From an uncultured Bacilli bacterium (GTDB lineage Bacteria; Bacillota_I; Bacilli_A; RF39; UBA660), in NCBI GenBank assembly GCA_934095805.1, contig CAKOKV010000050.1:1-7007 (forward strand): DNA of 7,007 nucleotides. Direction: 5' to 3'. Both the position numbers and the translations under genes were made by a program. Numbering within the stretch: position 1 is the first letter of the stretch; every line of letters begins with the position of its first letter. The notes under the pieces are model-generated. The model was not told the origin of the DNA, ran no database searches, and saw only the letters and a program-made list of their open reading frames with translations. This document shows, piece after piece, positions 1 to 5,249 of the stretch.

Positions 1-8
1 GTATGATG

Positions 9-476
9 CTAATTAAATATTAATTCAGGAAGAATTGTTCCAGCAAATAATAAAACTACTAAAACTATCCAGTTAGTAAGTATATTCATTACACTACTAA
101 ATTTATCATTATTATATATCATTTTTCCATATACATTTTGTAGATCATATTCATTTAATTTTCCATTATCATCTTTTATATATACTTTATATTTATCAAC
201 TTTACTAACTTTTCCAAATTTAGCATCATTTGTGTATTTATACATTACATAATCGCCTTCATCAATTGCTTTAGTTCTTTCAAGTATAATTATATTTCCT
301 TCTTTAATATCTGGTTCATATAAATCATTATCAATTTTTAAATATGTATAGCCAAATACAGTTGGAAACTGATCATTATATACTTTCCTTTTTGTATATA
401 TTGATACCATTATAGCTGTGAATAAAATTAAATATATAATTATGATAATTCTTATTACATTTAGTATATTTTTCAT
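9..476 (-). CDS. SipW/S26-like membrane protein, probably a catalytically dead signal peptidase
   Basis: This 155-aa protein has a membrane helix at about residues 6-26, a small soluble domain and a second helix at about 131-149, the layout of SipW-type (S26B) signal peptidases. The domain keeps the family outline: a degenerate box at residues 50-55 (NDLYEP) where active enzymes have SGSMEP, then DIKEGNIII (usually xIxxGDxVxV), EGDYVMY (usually kGDVixY) and YIKDDN (usually yxtKGDxN). The catalytic Ser position is Leu52, no Ser occurs between residues 26 and 90, and the protein contains no His, so neither a Ser-His nor an obvious Ser-Lys dyad can form; the Asp near residue 103 remains. Its start overlaps the secA2-like stop codon as TAATG, with GGAAGGAG 13 nt upstream, so translation is probably coupled. 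I infer a non-proteolytic partner of SecA2. Membrane orientation is uncertain because KRK follows the first helix. The fold assignment is moderately sure; the role is unknown. Confidence 0.65.
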   Translation of the reverse strand: MKNILNVIRIIIIIYLILFTAIMVSIYTKRKVYNDQFPTVFGYTYLKIDNDLYEPDIKEGNIIILERTKAIDEGDYVMYKYTNDAKFGKVSKVDKYKVYIKDDNGKLNEYDLQNVYGKMIYNNDKFSSVMNILTNWIVLVVLLFAGTILPELIFN

Positions 477-497
477 TATAAACTTTTTGCTCCTTCC
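474..497 (-). promoter_or_regulatory. Ribosome binding site and TAATG stop/start overlap
   Basis: On the minus strand the purine run GGAAGGAG (490-497) lies inside the last codons of the secA2-like gene, 13 nt before the ATG at 474-476. The TAA stop of that gene (476-478) shares its last base with this ATG. The spacing is long for a simple initiation site, so re-initiation after the upstream stop is likely. This would tie the amounts of the two proteins together. Confidence 0.6.
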
Positions 498-3019
498 ATT
501 TCATAGGCTTCAGCTTTGCCAAATTGTAATGTAGGATTAGTGGCATAAATTAGAAAATCTCTTTGAATTCTTGGGTTTAAATCTACAAATTCTTTATTTG
601 CTGCTCTTTCATATTCTTTAAAAGGATCTACTCCTGATAAACTATAATATGATGTTTGTTTTTTTAAATCTTCTAACCTTTCTAAATGATTTATCCAATA
701 TGTATCAACAACATTTAACATATTCTTTTTTGTTACATCTAGACTTTCTCTTGTAGTAAGATTTATTTTTACTTTTTTTAATAATTCTCTTTCTATAGCC
801 TCTTTAAATGGCTTTAAATTTCTTGTTTCTGGTATTTTTATACTAACCAATCCATCTAAATTTTGTCTTATTTCTTCTGCTGTACAATTATTAACTAAAT
901 ACTCAGCATAACTAGGTATTATCTTATTAAATAAACTTCTTACATCTGTACTATCTAGTATTACATCTCTTTGAGCATACATAAGATCTTTTTGTTTAGT
1001 CATTACTTTTCCATATTTTTCACTTAATCTTCTTGCTTTACTTTCTAATCCTTCTTGTGTTTTTTGACATCTATCAACATATTTAACAATATTTGCATCT
1101 TCTATTTCTTTGTTTGGACTTCTTGTAAGTTTTTTTGCTAAATCAAATAGTTTTTCATAGGCTCTTGTTTTAACAAGTTCATCTTCTAATGATGAAAAAT
1201 ATTTTGTTTTTCCAGGTTCTCCTTGTCTTGAAGCTCTTCCTCTTAATTGGTAATCTATTCTTTCATTATTATTTCTAGATGTGCCAATTACATATAGTCC
1301 GCCTAATTCTTTTACACCTTCGCCAAGTTTGATATTGCTGCCTCTTCCTGCCATATTAGTTGCTACAGTAACCCTGCCCTTCATACCAGCACTTTCAATA
1401 ATTTCATTTTCATATTCATTATTAACAGCATTTAATAGTTGGTGTCTAATTCCTTCTTCTGCTAATAATTTACTTATCATTTCACTTTCTTCTACACTAG
1501 TAGTACCAATTAATACTGGTTGAAGTGTTTCTTGTGCTTTTAAAACTTCGTTAATTATAGCTTTATATTTAGCTTTTTTAGTTAAATAAACTGAGTTTTT
1601 TAAATCTCTTCTTATATTAGGAAGTCTGCTTGGAACTTCATAAGTTGGTAAATTATATATTTCATCAAAGTCAGTTATATTACTTGTTCCAGTCATACCG
1701 CTTACTCCACTTTTATATTTATTTATAAAGTCAGGGTAAGTACAAGTTGCTGTTGTTACTGTTGGAGCTTGAATTGCTACATGGTAACCTTTTCCTTCTG
1801 CTAGCATTTCTTCTTTTGCCTCTAATGCTTCGTGTAGTCCTCTTCCTCTTCTTCTTCCAGGAGTAAGTCTTCCTGTACTTTCATCTATTAAAACAATTTC
1901 TTTTCTTGGCTTTTTATGTGGTTTTACTGGTACACTACTCAAAATATAATGTTCGCCTTTTTTATAGTAATACTTTGCTAAAATACAATTTTCTACAGCT
2001 ATTACAAAATTCATATAGTTTTCTTGCTCTTCTAAACTAAGCTTAGATATATCTACATTTCCATATATTTTTCTATATAGTTTTTCACTAAATATAACTC
2101 TTTGATCATCTAAATATAACAAACAGTCTTCACTGAATCTTATATCTTTATCTTTTCCTAATTGATCTTGATTTTCTATTTTGCATGTTAATGTATCAGC
2201 AAGTCTCATAGCTTTTCTATACATTTCTCTATTTAAATTGTTTCTTCTTTTAAATTCTTCTTCTCCAATGTCAGCTTTTCTTTGACCTGGATATGAACCA
2301 CTTATAATAAGAGGTACTGTTGCATCATCAAGTAATATACTATCGGCTTCATCTATAATTGCATAGTTAAATGATTTTCCATAATTACTATCATTTTTGC
2401 CTTCTGGATTAAATACTCTATCTTCTTTTTTTGTAGCTGTATTATCAAGTAGATAATCAAATGCTAATGTTTTAGCAGTACCATAAACTATATCACACTT
2501 ATATCTTTCTCTTCTTTCATCTCTAGTCATTCTTTCATTACCATATACTACAGATGATGTTAATCCTAATAAATCATATACTGGTTGTGTTTCTTTTAAG
2601 TCTCTTCCAATTAGATAATCATTTGCAGTTATAACATGAACACCTTTTCCATCCAGTGCATTTAAATAAGCTTCAATTATTTGTATATAAGTTTTACCTT
2701 CACCAGTTTTTACTTCAGCTATTGTTCCTTCTCTCATAGCAAGTGCAGCTTCTATTTGAACATCATAAAAGCTAATATTAAGAGCTTGTTCAGCTGCTAA
2801 ATAACATAGTGCTGTTGCTTCTATAATATTATCTTCAACAGTAGTTTTACCACTTCTTATAGCTGCCATTAATGTTTTACTTCTTTTACTTATTTGTTCT
2901 TTACTTATACCTTTTTTCTTATAATAATTTATGGTTCTCTTAACTTCTTTAACCATATTTCTTATTCTTCTTTGATTATTTCTAGTATAATTTCCAAATA
3001 TTTTGTCAGATAAACTCAT
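476..3019 (-). CDS. secA2: Accessory Sec translocase ATPase, SecA2-like
   Basis: This is an 847-aa SecA-family ATPase, the motor that drives unfolded preproteins through SecYEG. Motifs in order: Q motif around Gln88, Walker A TGEGKT at 105-110, DEAD box at 223-226 followed by SILLDDATVPLIISG, LIDESTGRLTPGRRRGRGLHEALEAKE from 377 (preprotein cross-linking boundary), GMTGT at 441-445, NMAGRGSNIKLGEG from 555, and QLRGRASRQGEPG at 591-603. A scaffold/wing region ends in WINHLERLEDLKK, SGVDPFKEYER. Departures from housekeeping SecA are DEAD with DDATVP where SecA has DEvDSILIDEARTP, GSN instead of GTD, and no C-terminal CxC zinc-binding tail. These, plus linkage to surface-protein genes, favour an accessory SecA2 over SecA1. 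The ATG is chosen because AGGTGAT lies about 7 nt upstream and a TTGAAA/TATCAT promoter precedes it. It starts a two-gene operon with the signal-peptidase-like gene. SecA family membership is certain; the SecA2 label is likely. Confidence 0.88.
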   Translation of the reverse strand: MSLSDKIFGNYTRNNQRRIRNMVKEVKRTINYYKKKGISKEQISKRSKTLMAAIRSGKTTVEDNIIEATALCYLAAEQALNISFYDVQIEAALAMREGTIAEVKTGEGKTYIQIIEAYLNALDGKGVHVITANDYLIGRDLKETQPVYDLLGLTSSVVYGNERMTRDERRERYKCDIVYGTAKTLAFDYLLDNTATKKEDRVFNPEGKNDSNYGKSFNYAIIDEADSILLDDATVPLIISGSYPGQRKADIGEEEFKRRNNLNREMYRKAMRLADTLTCKIENQDQLGKDKDIRFSEDCLLYLDDQRVIFSEKLYRKIYGNVDISKLSLEEQENYMNFVIAVENCILAKYYYKKGEHYILSSVPVKPHKKPRKEIVLIDESTGRLTPGRRRGRGLHEALEAKEEMLAEGKGYHVAIQAPTVTTATCTYPDFINKYKSGVSGMTGTSNITDFDEIYNLPTYEVPSRLPNIRRDLKNSVYLTKKAKYKAIINEVLKAQETLQPVLIGTTSVEESEMISKLLAEEGIRHQLLNAVNNEYENEIIESAGMKGRVTVATNMAGRGSNIKLGEGVKELGGLYVIGTSRNNNERIDYQLRGRASRQGEPGKTKYFSSLEDELVKTRAYEKLFDLAKKLTRSPNKEIEDANIVKYVDRCQKTQEGLESKARRLSEKYGKVMTKQKDLMYAQRDVILDSTDVRSLFNKIIPSYAEYLVNNCTAEEIRQNLDGLVSIKIPETRNLKPFKEAIERELLKKVKINLTTRESLDVTKKNMLNVVDTYWINHLERLEDLKKQTSYYSLSGVDPFKEYERAANKEFVDLNPRIQRDFLIYATNPTLQFGKAEAYEMEGAKSL

Positions 3020-3023
3020 ATTT

Positions 3024-3031
3024 TATCACCT
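3024..3031 (-). promoter_or_regulatory. Ribosome binding site of the secA2-like gene
   Basis: Read on the minus strand this is AGGTGATA, with its core about 7 nt before the ATG at 3017-3019. It supports this Met as the start. No other in-frame start with a comparable site is needed. Confidence 0.65.
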
Positions 3032-3046
3032 ATTCTTATATATATT

Positions 3047-3075
3047 ATGATATCATTTTGATGTTAATTTTTCAA
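3047..3075 (-). promoter_or_regulatory. Promoter of the secA2-like operon
   Basis: On the minus strand there is a -35 box TTGAAA (3070-3075), a 17-bp spacer and a -10 box TATCAT (3047-3052) preceded by TGA, an extended -10. The 10-bp perfect palindrome ATGATATCAT (3047-3056) overlaps the -10 box. The start of transcription would fall near 3040, giving a leader of about 20 nt. It is divergent from the first surface-protein promoter, with about 48 bp between the two -35 boxes. Confidence 0.6.
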
Positions 3076-3122
3076 TAATCAATCACTTTTTTAGTTAAAA
3101 ATCATATTTTATATATTATTAC

Positions 3123-3151
3123 TTGACAATAAATGAATTATGCTTTATAAT
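3123..3151 (+). promoter_or_regulatory. Sigma-A-type promoter of the beta-helix surface protein gene
   Basis: Perfect consensus boxes: TTGACA at 3123-3128, a 17-bp spacer, TATAAT at 3146-3151. Transcription should begin around 3157-3160, so the transcript starts only a few bases before the conserved leader element. With a promoter this strong, control is likely to act after initiation, through the leader, or through a bound regulator not visible here. Confidence 0.85.
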
Positions 3152-3164
3152 AGCAAACTCGTAA

Positions 3165-3234
3165 AGCAATGGGGGTTTGGTTGAAATATCTTTATTTCTT
3201 CCGAAAATGATTTGCTAGATTTTGGGAGGGTTTT
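3165..3234 (+). promoter_or_regulatory. Conserved structured 5' leader, copy 1, with ribosome binding site
   Basis: An outer stem AGCAA (3165-3169) / TTGCT (3212-3216) encloses GGGGG (3171-3175) and a hairpin. The hairpin is TTTGG (3176-3180), a TT/TT internal loop, GAAATA (3183-3188), loop TCTT and TATTTC (3193-3198), closed by CC at 3201-3202 and then AAA with one bulged G. The ribosome binding site GGGAGGG (3224-3230) follows, 4 nt before the ATG. The 18-base core GGGGGTTTGGTTGAAATA and the arm TATTTCTTCC recur exactly upstream of the second surface gene. The arm TTCTTCC (3196-3202) can pair over 7 positions, including G-U pairs, with GGGAGGG, so it could hide the ribosome binding site. 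The RNA element is inferred from two copies; I do not recognise a named riboswitch class in it. Confidence 0.65.
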
Positions 3235-5070
3235 ATGAAGAAAGTTTTACTTTCACTTACTTCTCTATTATTTATATTTAATGTTTCTAGCATTAGTGCT
3301 GATGAAATTGAAAATATGGATAATAGCGAAATTGAAGTTAACAATGTTGTTGAAAATGAAATTAACAATGATACTGTGGTTAACAATGAAGATGTTAATG
3401 AGACTGTTATTGCTAATGATGAATCAAAAACATATGTTGCTTCTGTTAATGGTGTTAATTATGAAACATTAGATGAAGCTATTAATGCTGCTAATGATAA
3501 TGACACTGTTATATTACTTAGTAATGCTACTACTAAGGGTATTGAGTTAAGAAAAAATCTTATCATCGATGGTAAAAACTTTACTATTACTTTTGATGAT
3601 AAAGGAATTGCTTTATGGGGAAAAGCACTTACTATTAAAAATGCAACTGTAAATATGGTTGGAGTTATATCTACTCCTTATACTGCTGAATGGGGATGGA
3701 TGGTTATTTGTGCTAGTACAAATGCAAGTCTTACATTAGACAATGTTAAAATGACTATTGATGCTAATGGTAAATCAGCTGCTAACACACATGTAATTTA
3801 TTTTTGTAGCAATAATAAATTAGTATTAAACAACTCTACTCTTTTAATTAAGGGTTACAAACAAGATGCTATTGAATGGGATGGTGGAAATGGTGGATAT
3901 AATTTCCTATTAACTAACTCAACATTCACTAGTGATAACAATCGTTCTGGAATAACTGGTACATTTACTGTTAAAGCAGATAACTCAAAAATTAATGTTA
4001 TTAACAGTCTTGGTAATGGTTCAAATGGTTCAAATTTTGAAATATTAAATGGTTCTATTGTTAAATTTAACAATAACGGTGCGCATGGTTTATCAGCTGT
4101 AATTTTAACAATTGATAATTCTTATGTTGAAGCTAATAATAATGGAGCTAACGGAGTACATGTTGTTAATACATTAACAGTTAGAAATAACTCTACACTT
4201 ATTATAGATGGTAATGGATGTACTATTAGTAGTAAATGGACTCAACCTGGTGCATTATATGTAGCTGGTAAAAATTCTATTATAGATAAAACTACTAAAT
4301 TAACTATTACTAATAACAATGGTTCTGGAATTTATATTAAAAATACTGGTTCATTAAAATTAGAAACTGGTACAATTACAAATAATATAGCTGAAAAATT
4401 AACTGTTGGTGGTGGTATTAATAACAATGGTACTCTTGTTATGGACAGTAGTGTTATTATTAATAATAATCGTGCTGAAACTGAAGCTGATGATATTTAT
4501 AATGCACAAGGGGCTACTATAACAATATCTAACCCTACTACTGATGTTAATCTTGAAGAAACTCGTAATGATGGTAAAAAGTTAAATGATTGTAATGACA
4601 AAATAGATAATTGGTATGATGACTCAAAAAATAACAGATGGAATGCTCATGGTAAAACTGAGGATGAAGTTCATGTTGAAGAAGTAGATTCTAAAACATT
4701 TGAGGGTGTTTTATCAATTAAAGCTGCTCATAATATTTATAATAAAGTAATTGCTAGATATGTAGATAAAAATGGTAAAGAAATAGCTAGTGAAGAAATT
4801 ACTACTGGTAAATATAGAAGTGAGTATGCTACAAGTGAAAAAGAAATTCAATACTACGAATTAATTAAAGTTGAAGGTAATGAAAAAGGTACCTATGGAC
4901 TTGAAGATATTGTAGTTACATATATTTATGAATATGTTGGTGGAACTGGTGGAGATGATCCAGAATTCCCAAGAACAGGCATTAAAAGCAATAATATAGT
5001 TGAAGTTATTTCTATGTTAAGTTTAGCTATGCTTGGTACAACTATTCTACTTAAAAAGAAATTAATATAG
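3235..5070 (+). CDS. Sortase-anchored beta-helix surface protein with MucBP domain
   Basis: This 611-aa secreted wall protein begins with a signal peptide at residues 1-22 (MKKVLL...SISA, cleavage before DE), followed by an acidic, Asn-rich linker to about 65. A long parallel beta-helix region (about 67-440) opens with the typical cap YVASVNGVNYETLDEAINAA and continues as Asn-rich rungs such as NNNGANGVHV and GGGINNNGTLVMDSS. It resembles pectate-lyase-like adhesins; no catalytic residues can be assigned, so binding is more likely than enzymatic action. A MucBP-like domain (503-568) has YVDKNGKEI and ends VTYIYEYV. GGTGGDDPE then leads to the sorting signal FPRTG (578-582), a hydrophobic helix and the basic tail KKKLI, so a sortase should attach it to peptidoglycan. 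Four Cys (159, 191, 329, 453) are unusual for an exported Gram-positive protein. It has its own promoter, structured leader and terminator. The architecture is secure; the ligand is unknown. Confidence 0.88.
   Translation: MKKVLLSLTSLLFIFNVSSISADEIENMDNSEIEVNNVVENEINNDTVVNNEDVNETVIANDESKTYVASVNGVNYETLDEAINAANDNDTVILLSNATTKGIELRKNLIIDGKNFTITFDDKGIALWGKALTIKNATVNMVGVISTPYTAEWGWMVICASTNASLTLDNVKMTIDANGKSAANTHVIYFCSNNKLVLNNSTLLIKGYKQDAIEWDGGNGGYNFLLTNSTFTSDNNRSGITGTFTVKADNSKINVINSLGNGSNGSNFEILNGSIVKFNNNGAHGLSAVILTIDNSYVEANNNGANGVHVVNTLTVRNNSTLIIDGNGCTISSKWTQPGALYVAGKNSIIDKTTKLTITNNNGSGIYIKNTGSLKLETGTITNNIAEKLTVGGGINNNGTLVMDSSVIINNNRAETEADDIYNAQGATITISNPTTDVNLEETRNDGKKLNDCNDKIDNWYDDSKNNRWNAHGKTEDEVHVEEVDSKTFEGVLSIKAAHNIYNKVIARYVDKNGKEIASEEITTGKYRSEYATSEKEIQYYELIKVEGNEKGTYGLEDIVVTYIYEYVGGTGGDDPEFPRTGIKSNNIVEVISMLSLAMLGTTILLKKKLI
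4933..5067 (+). repeat. Duplicated sorting-signal module, copy 1
   Basis: These 135 bases encode the end of the MucBP domain, the GGTGGDDPE linker, FPRTG, the membrane helix and the basic tail. They align without gaps to 6624-6758 with 11 mismatches by eye (about 92% identity), far closer than the rest of the two genes. Both synonymous and amino-acid-changing differences occur. Confidence 0.85.
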
Positions 5071-5078
5071 TTGATTTT

Positions 5079-5108
5079 AAAAGAGTAATTTAATTTTTAC
5101 TCTTTTTT
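5079..5108 (+). terminator. Intrinsic terminator of the beta-helix surface protein gene
   Basis: A perfect 10-bp stem AAAAGAGTAA (5079-5088) / TTACTCTTTT (5097-5106) with an 8-nt loop runs into six T (5103-5108), starting 9 bp after the stop codon. The stem is AT-rich, as expected in this genome. It separates the first surface gene from the next promoter, so the two are independent transcripts. Confidence 0.85.
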
Positions 5109-5139
5109 ATATATATTTTTCAGTTTTTGATAAAAATAA

Positions 5140-5168
5140 TTGATTAAAATGTGATTTAGTGATATAAT
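5140..5168 (+). promoter_or_regulatory. Promoter of the second surface protein gene
   Basis: The -35 box is TTGATT (5140-5145), followed by a 17-bp spacer and the -10 box TATAAT (5163-5168), preceded by TGA (5160-5162), an extended -10. Transcription should start near 5174-5177, again just before the conserved leader. The -35 is weaker than in the first surface gene, so basal levels of the two proteins may differ. Confidence 0.75.
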
Positions 5169-5179
5169 ATGGAGCTATA

Positions 5180-5249
5180 AACACGGGGGTTTGGTTGAAA
5201 TACTATTTATTTCTTCCAAAAGAGTGTTAATAAATTTGGGAGGAAGAAG
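5180..5249 (+). promoter_or_regulatory. Conserved structured 5' leader, copy 2, with ribosome binding site
   Basis: The outer stem AACAC (5180-5184) / GTGTT (5224-5228) keeps pairing while differing from copy 1 at two base pairs (G-C to A-U, A-U to C-G). Inside it are GGGGG (5185-5189) and a hairpin: TTTGG (5190-5194), a TT/TT internal loop, GAAATA (5197-5202), loop CTATT, TATTTC (5208-5213) and CCAAA (5216-5220). The arms are identical to copy 1 and the loop differs in sequence and length, the pattern expected of a selected RNA structure. The ribosome binding site GGGAGG (5238-5243) is 6 nt before the ATG. TTCTTCC (5211-5217) is a perfect complement of GGAAGAA (5242-5248), so an alternative fold could cover the site. 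The shared TTTGGGAGG also matches copy 1. Confidence 0.65.

Noticed and set aside
1281..1523. 80-codon plus-strand open frame inside the secA2-like gene
   Set aside because: It is fully antisense to conserved SecA helicase motifs and has no promoter or ribosome binding site; a shadow frame.
476..3019. Housekeeping SecA1
   Set aside because: The C-terminal zinc-binding CxC motif is absent, several motor motifs differ from the SecA1 consensus, and the gene is paired with a pseudo-signal-peptidase next to surface-protein genes. A genome lacking another secA would reopen this.
3152..3216. Alternative 6-bp outer stem AGCAAA (3152-3157) / TTTGCT (3211-3216) in leader 1
   Set aside because: The 5' half lies directly after the -10 box, probably upstream of the transcription start, and it has no counterpart in leader 2. 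The AGCAA/TTGCT stem at 3165 is the one matched by compensatory changes.
3165..3234. Assignment of the leader to a known riboswitch class (c-di-GMP, preQ1, THF, fluoride, ZTP)
   Set aside because: None of the core motifs of these classes that I can recall is present, so no named class is claimed; a database search could still find one.
3192..3386. 64-codon open frame on the minus strand across the leader and the start of the first surface gene
   Set aside because: It lies antisense to a signal-peptide coding region with clear promoter and ribosome binding site, has no initiation site of its own, and its leucine/serine-rich product is what a reversed Asn/Glu-rich sequence gives.
3855..4073. 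72-codon minus-strand open frame inside the beta-helix gene
   Set aside because: It is antisense to Asn-rich repeats and has no initiation signals.
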